This document shows, piece by piece, positions 1 through 8,931 of a stretch of DNA of 64,000 bases (position 1 is its first letter; each line of letters starts with the position of its first letter). Made by a program: the position numbers and the translations under genes. The notes under the pieces were generated by a model. That model had not been told where the DNA came from and ran no database searches. It worked only from the letters and a program-made list of their open reading frames with translations. Source of the DNA: CAXBOO01 sp963977425 (GTDB lineage: Bacteria; Bacteroidota; Bacteroidia; Flavobacteriales_D; Luteibaculaceae); the NCBI GenBank assembly GCA_963977425.1, contig CAXBOO010000004.1, forward strand, positions 248,001 to 312,000. The letters run 5' to 3'.

Positions 1-1200
1 AGTCGAGAGAAATTACTTTTGGTTTTACAAGAGGTTTTCAGAAGCGCCATACGTAAGAAATATGGTTCAGATGAGAATTTTGACATCGTTTTAAACCCTG
101 AAAAAGGGGATATTGAGATGTTTCAAAACTTAGAAGTTGTTGAAGACGATGACTTTGAAGATGAAGTAACTGAAATATCTTTAACAGATGCTCAGAAAAT
201 TGATTCAGACTACGAAGTAGGCGACGATCATATTGAACAAATTTTCATCACCGCGTTCGGAAGACGTAACATTACATTCATCAAGCAAAACTTATTCGAA
301 AGAATTCGCGAGCTGCAAGACGATGAAATCCGTAAAAACTACGAAAACCGTATTGGTGAACTAGTTTACGCTGAAGTATTTAAAACTAGCCGTCGTGAAA
401 TCTTATTGAAAGATGCCGATGGTAACGAATTAGTACTTCCTAAAGAGCAACAAATTCCAGGAGATTATTTCAAGCAAGACGATCAAGTAAAAGCGGTTGT
501 AGCTAAAGTAGAGTCTCGTCAAGGAGGTCTTCGTATTGTACTTTCACGTACAGCACCAGAATTCTTGAAGATGTTGTTCGAGCAAGAAATACCAGAAATA
601 TTAGACGGTCTTATTACCGTTAAAAATATCGTACGCCGCCCAGGTGAAAGAGCAAAAGTTGCTGTAGAATCTTACGATGATAGAGTTGACCCTGTTGGAG
701 CGTGTGTAGGAATGAAAGGTAATCGTATACACGGTATCGTTCGCGAATTGAAAAACGAGAACATCGACGTTATCAATTACACTACAAACGATAAATTATT
801 TATTGCAAGAGCTTTGAATCCTGCAAAAATTAGCGAAATTGAATTGTTTCCAGCTGTAGAAGGAGCTGGACGACCAAAAGCAACAGTATATTTGGCGGCT
901 GACCAAGTATCCTTAGCTATTGGACGCGGTGGCCAAAACATAAAGTTGGCTAGCGACCTTACTGGGTACAGCATAGAAGTGTACCGTGATGATCAAGATC
1001 CAGACGACGTAGGCTTAGATGAATTCTCTGACGAAATCGATTCTTGGGTTATTGATGCCCTGAAAGAGATTGGATGCTTTACGGCTAAAGACGTTCTGAA
1101 AATGACCGTTGAAGACCTTGAAAAGCGTACCGATTTAGAAGTTGAGACCATCCAAGAAATTCGTGAGATTTTCGAAGATGAGTTATCAAGTGAAGATTAA
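1..1200 (+). CDS. nusA: Transcription termination/antitermination factor NusA (5' end missing)
   Basis: NusA binds RNA polymerase and controls pausing, termination and antitermination. The reading frame is open to the window edge: Ser-Arg-Glu-Lys-Leu-Leu precede the TTG at position 19, so that TTG is an internal Leu codon and the true start lies upstream. The protein shows the N-terminal polymerase-binding part (RKKYGSDENFD), an S1 domain (EVFKTSRREILL onward), two KH domains (VGACVGMKGNRIHG and SLAIGRGGQNIKLAS) and an acidic C-terminal tail. By family length only about 15-25 N-terminal residues are missing. infB follows after 52 bp, the usual nusA-infB order, and the two are probably cotranscribed. 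Identity is secure. Confidence 0.96.
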   Translation, partial: SREKLLLVLQEVFRSAIRKKYGSDENFDIVLNPEKGDIEMFQNLEVVEDDDFEDEVTEISLTDAQKIDSDYEVGDDHIEQIFITAFGRRNITFIKQNLFERIRELQDDEIRKNYENRIGELVYAEVFKTSRREILLKDADGNELVLPKEQQIPGDYFKQDDQVKAVVAKVESRQGGLRIVLSRTAPEFLKMLFEQEIPEILDGLITVKNIVRRPGERAKVAVESYDDRVDPVGACVGMKGNRIHGIVRELKNENIDVINYTTNDKLFIARALNPAKISEIELFPAVEGAGRPKATVYLAADQVSLAIGRGGQNIKLASDLTGYSIEVYRDDQDPDDVGLDEFSDEIDSWVIDALKEIGCFTAKDVLKMTVEDLEKRTDLEVETIQEIREIFEDELSSED

Positions 1201-1252
1201 TAATTTGGGTTGAGATGCTACCTTAGTACAAAGCATCTGTGGAGAGTATTAT

Positions 1253-4162
1253 ATGTTAAATCCGAGCGGAAAACCAACTAGGCTAGCAAAAGTTGCCAAG
1301 GAAACCAATGTTGCATTAGCAACCATTGCCGATTTCTTGAAAACTAAGGACATTGAAATTGAAGTCAAACCGACTACTAAGCTTGATATGGCTCAGTATA
1401 AGTTGGTATTGGAACATTTCAAACCAGATTTGTTGGCCAATCTTAAGGTAAGTCAGGAAGAAATGCCGGAGGCTCAAAAGCCTACCATTGCATTAGAATC
1501 GCTTAAGGCCGAAGAGGCTAGAAAGCAAGCTGCACGCGAAAAAGAAAAGGCAGATCAAGAAGCTAAGCGACAAGCTGAAGAGGCTGAGATTGCCCGAGCT
1601 GCAGAATTGGCTGCCCTAAAAGCTGAAAAAGCACTTCAAGCAAAACAAGAGGCAGAAGCTGCAGAAGCTAAAGCTAAGTCTGAACCTGCTAAAAAAGAAG
1701 AAAAGGCAGAGCCTAAGCCAGAGAAAGAACCTGAAACGGAAGATAAAGACACTAAGTCGAGCATCAATGTTTTGGGTAAAATCGATTTGGCCAATCTGAA
1801 CACGAAAAATCGTCCAGATAAAAAAGGTGTAAAAGGCGGTAAAATCGATGCAGAAGAACGCAAACGTGTTGAACGTCAGATAAAAGAAAACGAGCAAGCC
1901 GAGGAGAAAAAAGCCAAAGCTGCCGCTGAAAAAGCAAAAAAAGATGCAGCCGATGCACCTAAAGAGCCTTCAGCGCCAAAAGAAGAGCATAAGACCAAGG
2001 TTGAAAAACTTTCGGGACCAACAGTTCTGGGTAAAATAGTATTACCGGTTGATAAAAAGCCAGTGCGTACACCACGCGAGGACAAACGTCCAAAGCGTAA
2101 ACGTATAGCTAAAGTTGATGTCAATTCTGCAGGTAGAGGTACCGGCGGATATCAAGGCAGAAATCCTGGTGGTCCAGGTGGAGCTAGACCTCCATATCGT
2201 AGAGGTCCAGGTGGCCCAGGTGGACCAGGAGGAAACAGAAATGCTCCTCAGTTGCCAATGGATGAAAAAGCCATTAAGCAACAAGTAAAAAATACCCTAG
2301 CAAAACTAAATGCTCAAGGGGGGAAATCTAAGTCATCTAAAAACCGTCGTGCTAAACGTGAAGTAGTTTCACAACGTATCGAGGAACAAAGAAGACAACA
2401 AGACGCAGAACAACACGTATTGAAGGTAACTGAGTTTGTTACCGCTGGCGAATTAGCATCTATGATGGATGTTGGGTCGACAGAAGTTGTAGCTGCTTGT
2501 ATGTCGCTTGGTTTAATGGTGGCTATCAACCAACGTTTGGACGCCGAAACGCTTCAAATTGTTGCTGAAGAATTTGGATACGCAGTAGAATTTATTTCTG
2601 CAGAAGCATCTGAAATTGTACTTGAAGAACCAGATACTGAAGAAAACTTACAGTCACGCCCTCCTATCGTTACGGTAATGGGTCACGTTGACCACGGTAA
2701 GACATCTTTACTAGATTATTATAGAAAAACCAACGTTATCGGTGGTGAAGCAGGGGGAATAACCCAGCATATTGGAGCCTACTCTATTAAATTAGATGAC
2801 GGTCGTCAAGTTACCTTCCTAGATACACCTGGTCACGAAGCCTTTACAGCTATGCGTGCTCGTGGTGCACAGGTTACCGATTTATGTATCATCGTTATTG
2901 CAGCGGATGATAGCATCATGCCTCAAACACGTGAAGCAATCAACCACGCACAAGCGGCGGAAGTACCGATGGTATTTGCCATCAACAAAATTGATAAAGA
3001 CGGAGCCAATCCGGAAAAAATACGCGAAGAATTATCTGCCATGAATATCTTGGTAGAAGATTGGGGTGGAAAATATCAGTGCCAAGAAATTTCTGCGAAG
3101 AAAGGCCTTAACATGGATGCACTTCTAGAAAAAGTTCTTTTAGAAGCGGATATACTAGAGCTAAAAGCAGATAGTAAAAAACGTGCTGTTGGTACAGTAG
3201 TAGAATCGGCCTTGGATAAAGGACGTGGATACGTTACTACCATTATGGTACAAGCTGGAACACTTAAAATTGGTGACTATGTATTGGCTGGTACCGAATC
3301 TGGTAAAATAAAAGCCATGCAAGATGAGTGGGGTAAGAAGGTAACTTCTGCCGGACCATCTATGCCATTGTCTGTATTAGGACTTAGCGGTGCCGTTTCG
3401 GCAGGTGATAAGTTCTATGTATTGGAAGACGAACGTGAAGCAAGACAAATTGCTACCAAACGTCAGCAACTACAGCGTGAGCAAGGTATTCGTACTCAGA
3501 AACATCTTACATTGGATGAAATCGGTCGTCGTTTGGCTATCGGAGATTTCCAAGAGCTTAACATTATCCTTAAAGGTGATGTGGATGGATCTATTCAAGC
3601 ATTGTCTGATGCTTTAGTGAAATTGAGTACTGAAAGCATACAAGTAAATGTAATTCACAAAGGTGTAGGACCTATATCCGACTCTGATGTACTATTGGCT
3701 ACGGCTTCTAGCGCTATCATCGTTGGTTTCCAAGTTCGTCCTGTTGCATCGGCTAAGAAATTGGCTGAGAGAGAAGAAATCGATATTAGATTGTACTCTA
3801 TCATTTACGATGCCATCAACGATGTGAAAGAAGCAATGGAAGGCATGTTGTCTCCAGAAATTAAAGAAGAAATTTTGGGTACGGTTGAAGTACGTGAAAC
3901 CTTCCGAATTTCTAAAGTGGGTACAATTGCTGGTTGTTTCGTTACCAATGGTAAAGTTCATAGAAATAGCAAAGTTCGTATCATCCGTCAAGGCGTGGTG
4001 GTTCATACTGGCCTACTTGGTTCACTTAAACGTTTCAAAGACGATGTGAAAGAAGTTGGTAAAGGTTACGAATGTGGATTGAACATTGATAATTACAACG
4101 ACATCAAAGAACAAGATATCATTGAAGTATACAAAGAAGTAGAGGTAAAAGCCAAGCTTTAA
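1253..4162 (+). CDS. infB: Translation initiation factor IF-2
   Basis: IF-2 is the GTPase that brings initiator fMet-tRNA to the 30S subunit and promotes 50S joining. The 969 residues begin with an IF2 N-terminal helical domain. A long Lys/Glu/Ala-rich linker (about 80-270) and a Gly/Pro/Arg-rich stretch (about 290-330) follow. The GTPase domain has G1 GHVDHGKT (477-484), G3 DTPGH (from 524) and G4 NKID (578-581), and the C-terminal beta-barrel domains come last. The ATG at 1253 is preceded by a purine-rich GGAGAG stretch. The low-complexity linker gives several long spurious antisense frames. A strong terminator lies 21 bp after the stop codon, so this is the last gene of the nusA operon. 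Confidence 0.97.
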   Translation: MLNPSGKPTRLAKVAKETNVALATIADFLKTKDIEIEVKPTTKLDMAQYKLVLEHFKPDLLANLKVSQEEMPEAQKPTIALESLKAEEARKQAAREKEKADQEAKRQAEEAEIARAAELAALKAEKALQAKQEAEAAEAKAKSEPAKKEEKAEPKPEKEPETEDKDTKSSINVLGKIDLANLNTKNRPDKKGVKGGKIDAEERKRVERQIKENEQAEEKKAKAAAEKAKKDAADAPKEPSAPKEEHKTKVEKLSGPTVLGKIVLPVDKKPVRTPREDKRPKRKRIAKVDVNSAGRGTGGYQGRNPGGPGGARPPYRRGPGGPGGPGGNRNAPQLPMDEKAIKQQVKNTLAKLNAQGGKSKSSKNRRAKREVVSQRIEEQRRQQDAEQHVLKVTEFVTAGELASMMDVGSTEVVAACMSLGLMVAINQRLDAETLQIVAEEFGYAVEFISAEASEIVLEEPDTEENLQSRPPIVTVMGHVDHGKTSLLDYYRKTNVIGGEAGGITQHIGAYSIKLDDGRQVTFLDTPGHEAFTAMRARGAQVTDLCIIVIAADDSIMPQTREAINHAQAAEVPMVFAINKIDKDGANPEKIREELSAMNILVEDWGGKYQCQEISAKKGLNMDALLEKVLLEADILELKADSKKRAVGTVVESALDKGRGYVTTIMVQAGTLKIGDYVLAGTESGKIKAMQDEWGKKVTSAGPSMPLSVLGLSGAVSAGDKFYVLEDEREARQIATKRQQLQREQGIRTQKHLTLDEIGRRLAIGDFQELNIILKGDVDGSIQALSDALVKLSTESIQVNVIHKGVGPISDSDVLLATASSAIIVGFQVRPVASAKKLAEREEIDIRLYSIIYDAINDVKEAMEGMLSPEIKEEILGTVEVRETFRISKVGTIAGCFVTNGKVHRNSKVRIIRQGVVVHTGLLGSLKRFKDDVKEVGKGYECGLNIDNYNDIKEQDIIEVYKEVEVKAKL

Positions 4163-4182
4163 TACTCTGAAGAATAGATAAT

Positions 4183-4217
4183 AAAAAAAGATGCTTTCGA
4201 GCATCTTTTTTTGTTTT
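4183..4217 (+). terminator. Rho-independent terminator after infB
   Basis: A 13-bp perfect stem (4183-4195 pairs with 4200-4212) closes a TTCG tetraloop at 4196-4199. The right arm ends in a run of seven T, followed by more T-rich sequence. Because the left arm starts with seven A, it may also stop transcription arriving on the minus strand. Confidence 0.92.
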
Positions 4218-4356
4218 TAGTGAATTGGTATTCCTTCACACCATACTAGAAAATTGGGTTGGTAAGATAAGTTTGACGTCTCTCGATCATTATCGGGATC
4301 GATAGTCTGAGTTTATGAGGATGTATGGATAAGTTGTGAATAGGCTACTCATGAGC

Positions 4357-4385
4357 AAAAAAAAATCCGCTCTAAGGCGGATTTT
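4357..4385 (-). terminator. Rho-independent terminator for the bacilliredoxin gene
   Basis: Read on the minus strand, a 9-bp stem (4377-4385 with 4362-4370) with a 6-base loop is followed by a run of nine T (complement of 4357-4365). It starts 23 bases after the stop codon of the gene at 4409-4822. The sequence between this element and the infB terminator (4218-4356) holds no gene that I can recognise. Confidence 0.88.
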
Positions 4386-4408
4386 AAAGTTTCTATGAGT
4401 GTAGCTGT

Positions 4409-4822
4409 TTAGCAGTACTCGTCAAACGCAGCTTTAAGGTTTTCTGCAATCATTTCTGCTGCTCTTCCTTCAATGTGATGACGCTCTATCATGTGCACCA
4501 ACTTTCCGCCTTTGAACAAAGCAATAGATGGTGAACTTGCAGGATAAGGCAACATGTGCTTACGGGCTTGATCAACCGCTTCGCGATCAACACCAGCAAA
4601 TACTGTAAAAGTATCGCTTGGTAGTTTGCTATGTGTCAAGGCCATTTTTATACCCGGACGAGCATTTCCTGCAGCGCAACCGCAAACAGAATTCACTACC
4701 AATAATGCACTTTTATCTTTATCGCTCAAAGCAGCGTCAACCGCTTCAGCTGTTCTTAATTCTTTTACGCCTGCTACCGTTAAATCGGCACGCATTGGTG
4801 CTACCATTTCTTCTGGATACAT
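4409..4822 (-). CDS. BrxA/BrxB family bacilliredoxin
   Basis: Bacilliredoxins (the former YphP/YqiW family) have a thioredoxin fold and remove or exchange low-molecular-weight thiols on oxidised protein cysteines in the cytoplasm. The 137-residue protein has the family's Cys-Gly-Cys site in VNSVCGCAAGNARP (C47 and C49) and the usual N-terminus MYPEEMVAPMRADL. There is no signal peptide. It is transcribed alone, with its own promoter box upstream and a terminator close behind. Bacteroidota do not generally make bacillithiol as Firmicutes do, although some carry candidate pathway genes, so the thiol partner in this organism is open. Confidence 0.9.
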   Translation of the reverse strand: MYPEEMVAPMRADLTVAGVKELRTAEAVDAALSDKDKSALLVVNSVCGCAAGNARPGIKMALTHSKLPSDTFTVFAGVDREAVDQARKHMLPYPASSPSIALFKGGKLVHMIERHHIEGRAAEMIAENLKAAFDEYC

Positions 4823-4841
4823 ACTTTTTTGTTTTACTCCT

Positions 4842-4849
4842 CAAAGGTA
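4842..4849 (-). promoter_or_regulatory. Putative -7 promoter box (TAnnTTTG) for the bacilliredoxin gene
   Basis: The minus strand reads TACCTTTG, an exact match to the Bacteroidota -7 consensus, 19 bases upstream of the ATG. A TTG lies 15 bases further upstream (4865-4867), a slightly short spacing for the -33 element. Called from the motif only. Confidence 0.5.
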
Positions 4850-4891
4850 AACACTAATTGGGAGCAAGAAAAGGATAATGGTTAAAAGGTC

Positions 4892-5329
4892 TTAACGAAG
4901 TTTTTTGAAAAAGTCTGACATGAGTGCTGCTCCTTCATCGGCCATTATATCCCATACTACTTCTGTTTTAGGGTGAAGAATGTTTTCTGTTAATCTATCA
5001 AAACCACGTTTTGGGTCTCTTGCGGCTATCACAATTTTATCTACTTGACTCCAGTATAGTGCTCCTGCACACATGGTACAGGGCTCAAGCGTTACATAAA
5101 GCGTGCAGTTTTTCAGGTATTTAGCGCCCAAATACTCTTGCGCGGCTGTTATAGCAATCATCTCGGCATGAGCGGTTACATCGTGCAGTCTTTCGCTTTG
5201 ATTGTAGCCTGTGCCTATAATTTGTCCATTGCTTACTACCACTGCACCTACAGGTACTTCGTCCTCAGCAAAAGCACGCTCGGCTTGTTGCAAGGCCTTG
5301 CGCATAAAAAAGGCGTCATCTAATTCCAT
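4892..5329 (-). CDS. tadA: tRNA-specific adenosine deaminase TadA
   Basis: TadA deaminates A34 to inosine in the anticodon of tRNA-Arg(ACG). The zinc site is complete: HAE at residues 54-56 (H54 ligand, E56 proton shuttle) and PCTMC with C84 and C87. An upstream in-frame ATG at 5383 would add 18 residues, but that leaves only 13 bp to the divergent aspS and no room for promoters. The ATG at 5329, giving 145 residues that begin MELDDAFFM, matches the normal TadA N-terminus and length. The gene sits 69 bp downstream of the bacilliredoxin start and is divergent from aspS. Confidence 0.93.
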   Translation of the reverse strand: MELDDAFFMRKALQQAERAFAEDEVPVGAVVVSNGQIIGTGYNQSERLHDVTAHAEMIAITAAQEYLGAKYLKNCTLYVTLEPCTMCAGALYWSQVDKIVIAARDPKRGFDRLTENILHPKTEVVWDIMADEGAALMSDFFKKLR

Positions 5330-5371
5330 AAATATTGCTGTAATAAAGTAGGGCGTTACGCCTATACTTGG

Positions 5372-5379
5372 TACTTTTG
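5372..5379 (+). promoter_or_regulatory. Putative -7 promoter box for aspS
   Basis: TACTTTTG matches the Bacteroidota consensus TAnnTTTG exactly and ends 17 bases before the aspS ATG. No clear TTG at -33 spacing was found. The predicted 5' leader is about 10 bases. Confidence 0.5.
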
Positions 5380-5396
5380 CCACAAATTAAGCGATT

Positions 5397-7142
5397 ATGT
5401 ACAGAACATTTACCTGCGGTGAATTAAATATAAAGCACATCGGACAAGAAGTAACGCTTTCGGGCTGGGTGCAGAAAACAAGAGATTTGGGTTCTATGAC
5501 TTTCTTAGATATCCGAGATAGATATGGTATCACGCAGGTAGTGTTTAACAACGATTCGGATGCTGAGTTATGCAAAGAAGCTCGTTCATTAGGTCGAGAA
5601 TTTGTTATTCAACTTACAGGTACTGTTGCCGAAAGAAGCAATAAAAACATGAAAATGCCTACGGGCGAAATTGAGATTATTGCTCAAAAATTAACCATTC
5701 TAAATGCTTCTGAAACACCTCCGTTTACCATTGAGGATAATACCGATGGTGGCGAAGACATCAGAATGAAATACCGCTACCTTGATTTACGCCGTAACCC
5801 GCTTAAGGAAAAGTTGATGTTGCGTCATAAGGTATCATTGGAAACAAGAAAATATTTGGACGCTCAATCTTTTGTAGAAGTTGAGACTCCTTATTTGATA
5901 AAATCAACTCCAGAAGGCGCACGTGACTTTGTTGTTCCAAGTAGAATGAATGCGGGTGAGTTTTATGCTTTGCCCCAATCACCACAAACCTTCAAACAAT
6001 TGTTGATGGTGGCTGGTTACGATAAATACTATCAAATAGTAAAATGTTTTCGCGATGAAGATTTGCGTGCCGATCGTCAACCGGAGTTTACACAAATAGA
6101 TTGCGAAATGTCGTTTGTGGAACAAGAAGATATTCTGAATGTTTTCGAAGGATTGACAAAGTATATTTTCAAAACTGTTCGCGGAGTAGATTTACCAGAT
6201 TTTATCCGCATGCCGTATTCAGAGGCCATGGAAAAGTATGGTAACGACAAACCTGATATGCGTTTTGGTATGTTGTTCAACAACATCAGTGCTGAAGCTA
6301 AAGGACACGATTTCCCTGTTTTTGACGCCGCCGAAGATATTTTGGCCATCAATGTAACGGGCGGAACTGTATATACTAGAAAACAACTTGACGCCTTTAC
6401 CAACTTCGTGAAACGTCCTCAAGTTGGCGCCAAAGGTATGGTGTATGTAAAATACAACGAAGATGGAAGCATCAAGTCGTCGGTAGATAAATTCTATAGC
6501 GAAGAGGTTTTGAAAACATGGTTGGAGAAATGCGATTCTAAACCAGGCGATACCTTATTTATATTAAGTGGCGATAACGCCGATGTTTATCCACAAATGA
6601 GTGCTTTGCGTTTGCACGTTGCCGATGAGCAAGGTTTGCGCGATAAAGATGTGTTTGTGCCTATGTGGGTTACCGATTTCCCGTTATTAGAATGGGATGC
6701 CGACAACAACCGATTCCACGCTATGCACCATCCATTTACATCGCCTAAAAAAGAAGATTTCGATTTGCTTGAAAGCGATCCAGGAAAAGTGCGTGCCAAT
6801 GCATACGATATGGTTATCAATGGTGTTGAAATTGGTGGAGGATCTATCCGAATTTTCGATAGAGACTTGCAATCGCGTATGTTCAGCTTATTGGGCTTCA
6901 GCGAAGAAGAAGCTCAAAGTCAATTTGGGTTCTTGATGGATGCTTTCAAATATGGAGCTCCACCACACGGCGGAATCGCGTTTGGTTTTGATAGACTGTG
7001 TGCCATGATGGGTGGAACTGACTCTATTAGAGATTATATAGCCTTCCCTAAAAACAATTCAGGGAAAGATGTGATGATTGACGCTCCTTCGCCAATTTCA
7101 GAAGAGCAATTAAATGAGTTAACTTTAAAACTCAAGGACTAA
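5397..7142 (+). CDS. aspS: Aspartyl-tRNA synthetase
   Basis: This is a class II synthetase that charges tRNA-Asp. The 581 residues show the N-terminal OB-fold anticodon domain (GWVQKTRDLGSMTFLDIRDR), class II motif 2 around FRDEDLRADRQPEFTQID, the bacterial GAD insertion domain in the middle, and motif 3 GIAFGFDRLCAMM near the C-terminus. The long bacterial form fits the length. The ATG at 5397 lies just behind a promoter box, and tadA is divergent. The ClC gene starts 7 bp after the stop, so aspS heads a plus-strand operon. I cannot tell by eye whether it is discriminating (Asp only) or non-discriminating. Confidence 0.97.
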   Translation: MYRTFTCGELNIKHIGQEVTLSGWVQKTRDLGSMTFLDIRDRYGITQVVFNNDSDAELCKEARSLGREFVIQLTGTVAERSNKNMKMPTGEIEIIAQKLTILNASETPPFTIEDNTDGGEDIRMKYRYLDLRRNPLKEKLMLRHKVSLETRKYLDAQSFVEVETPYLIKSTPEGARDFVVPSRMNAGEFYALPQSPQTFKQLLMVAGYDKYYQIVKCFRDEDLRADRQPEFTQIDCEMSFVEQEDILNVFEGLTKYIFKTVRGVDLPDFIRMPYSEAMEKYGNDKPDMRFGMLFNNISAEAKGHDFPVFDAAEDILAINVTGGTVYTRKQLDAFTNFVKRPQVGAKGMVYVKYNEDGSIKSSVDKFYSEEVLKTWLEKCDSKPGDTLFILSGDNADVYPQMSALRLHVADEQGLRDKDVFVPMWVTDFPLLEWDADNNRFHAMHHPFTSPKKEDFDLLESDPGKVRANAYDMVINGVEIGGGSIRIFDRDLQSRMFSLLGFSEEEAQSQFGFLMDAFKYGAPPHGGIAFGFDRLCAMMGGTDSIRDYIAFPKNNSGKDVMIDAPSPISEEQLNELTLKLKD

Positions 7143-7149
7143 AAAAACT

Positions 7150-8931
7150 GTGCAAGGTCTTCAAACTTATTTTCGATCATTTCTGCTTTGGAGAACCAAG
7201 TCCATCGACCAAAAACGCTTTGTACTTTTTCTCAGCGTTTTGGTTGGTATTTCGGCTGGAATAGGTGCGGTGATCATCAAAAACTCAGCGCATTTTATTG
7301 AAAATTGGGTTGAGGGAAGACTGTTTCACGAATACCACAATGTTCTATATTTTTTGTTTCCGTTTTTGGGTTTGCTCATAACGGTATTGATAATAAAGCA
7401 TGTTATCAAAAAAGATATTGGCCATGGTATACCCAATGCATTGTACGCCATTAGCCGAAAAAAATCGGAGATAAGTGCTGGGCAAATGTGGTACTCGGTT
7501 ATTACGTCTGCTATAACAGTAGGTTTTGGTGGTAGTACTGGTTTGGAAGGTCCTACCGTAGCAACTGGCGCAGCAGTAGGGAGTAACATCGGTAAGTTCT
7601 TCAGGATGAATTATAAAGTCCGAACCTTACTTATTGGTTGTGCCGCAGCAAGTTCTATGGCCGCTATTTTTCAAGCCCCCGTAGCAGCTATTGTATTTGT
7701 GTTAGAGGTTTTTATGTTCGACCTCACGATGTATTCCATCATCCCTTTGTTGATTTCGAGCATTACAGCAGTTATTACGTCTCGTTATTTTCTGGGTGAA
7801 ATCATCCTTTTTCCTACCAAAATTACCGATGCATTAAACCCATCGCACATCATATTTTACATAATTCTAGGGGTGCTTACAGGATTGTTTAGCCTGTATT
7901 TTAACAAAGTATATTTTGGCGTTAAAAAGATATTTGGCGAAATAAAAAACCCTTTTCATAAAGCCATTTACGGTGGTATAGGTTTGGGGCTGCTCATTTT
8001 TATTTTACCGCCACTTTATGGTGAAGGTTACGAAACCATCAACCAACTCATCAACGATAATACTACCAACTTGATGAACAGGAGTATGTTTTATGGCTAT
8101 GGCGATAATTTCTATGTCCTGATATTATTTGTGTTGGCGTTTGCGTTCTTTAAGATTTTGGCCACGGCATTTACCTTTTCAGGAGGAGGAATAGGTGGAG
8201 TTTTTGCTCCATCTCTATTTATGGGTGCTGCTATCGGATTTGTAATGGCAAAAGTGGTTGTGCACTTTGGTATTGCCGATTTACCCGTAACCCATTTTGC
8301 ATTGGTAGGTATGGCCGGACTCATTGCAGGGGTGTTGCATGCACCATTGATGGCGATGTTTTTAATTGCTGAAATAACGGGTGGGTATGAATTATTTGTA
8401 CCGCTAATGCTAACAGTTGCCGTATCGTATTCTACATCCCGTATATTCAATCAACACACAGTTTACACCAAAAATTTAGCAGAAAAAGGCGATTTGTTGA
8501 CCAGGCACAAAGACAGAAATATACTGCTCCGTATGAACGTGAGTAATTTCTTGGAAACCAATTTTGAAGAACTATCTCCCGATTGGACTTTCGGAACTTT
8601 GGTGAAAGATATTGTTACCAATTCAACAAGAAATATATTCCCTGTAACCAACGAAAAACACGAATTATTGGGCATTGTATTGCTCGATAATATCCGAGAT
8701 CAGCTTTTCAATGAGGAGAAACATCATGCTGAAAAAGTGATTGATTTCATGACGGTACCTGTTGCAACTATAGAAGCAGGAGAGAACATGGAAAAGGTGA
8801 TGGATAAGTTTGAAGCCACTGAAAGTTGGGTGTTACCTGTTGTGAAAAATGGAGTGTACCAAGGCTTTGTTTCAAAAACAAAACTGTTTACAGCTTACCG
8901 TAAAATACTATTAGAAATTACCGAAGAATGA
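7150..8931 (+). CDS. ClC-family chloride channel/transporter with C-terminal CBS domains
   Basis: This is an inner-membrane chloride channel or exchanger. The 593 residues contain the three ClC anion-path signatures: GHGIP (91-95), GLEGP (131-135, with the gating glutamate E133) and GGIGGVFAP (346-354). About ten further hydrophobic segments surround them, and two CBS-type regulatory repeats fill roughly 450-590. The residue after E186 in the FVLEVFMFDL segment is Val, where proton-coupled ClC exchangers usually carry a second Glu; this points to channel-like behaviour. The start is GTG at 7150, because no ATG fits. It lies 7 bp after aspS and overlaps the next gene by ATGA. Confidence 0.93.
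   Translation: MQGLQTYFRSFLLWRTKSIDQKRFVLFLSVLVGISAGIGAVIIKNSAHFIENWVEGRLFHEYHNVLYFLFPFLGLLITVLIIKHVIKKDIGHGIPNALYAISRKKSEISAGQMWYSVITSAITVGFGGSTGLEGPTVATGAAVGSNIGKFFRMNYKVRTLLIGCAAASSMAAIFQAPVAAIVFVLEVFMFDLTMYSIIPLLISSITAVITSRYFLGEIILFPTKITDALNPSHIIFYIILGVLTGLFSLYFNKVYFGVKKIFGEIKNPFHKAIYGGIGLGLLIFILPPLYGEGYETINQLINDNTTNLMNRSMFYGYGDNFYVLILFVLAFAFFKILATAFTFSGGGIGGVFAPSLFMGAAIGFVMAKVVVHFGIADLPVTHFALVGMAGLIAGVLHAPLMAMFLIAEITGGYELFVPLMLTVAVSYSTSRIFNQHTVYTKNLAEKGDLLTRHKDRNILLRMNVSNFLETNFEELSPDWTFGTLVKDIVTNSTRNIFPVTNEKHELLGIVLLDNIRDQLFNEEKHHAEKVIDFMTVPVATIEAGENMEKVMDKFEATESWVLPVVKNGVYQGFVSKTKLFTAYRKILLEITEE

Noticed and set aside
1616..1958. Several long overlapping antisense frames opposite infB
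   Set aside because: They mirror the Lys/Glu/Ala-rich IF-2 linker and translate to low-complexity Phe/Leu/Ser strings with no domain; infB is certain.
4218..4356. Possible small RNA or tRNA between the infB and bacilliredoxin terminators
   Set aside because: No cloverleaf or promoter box can be drawn; only a weak ATCATTATCGGGATCGAT inverted element is present.
5330..5383. Upstream extension of tadA to the ATG at 5383
   Set aside because: It adds 18 residues not typical of TadA and would leave only 13 bp to the divergent aspS.
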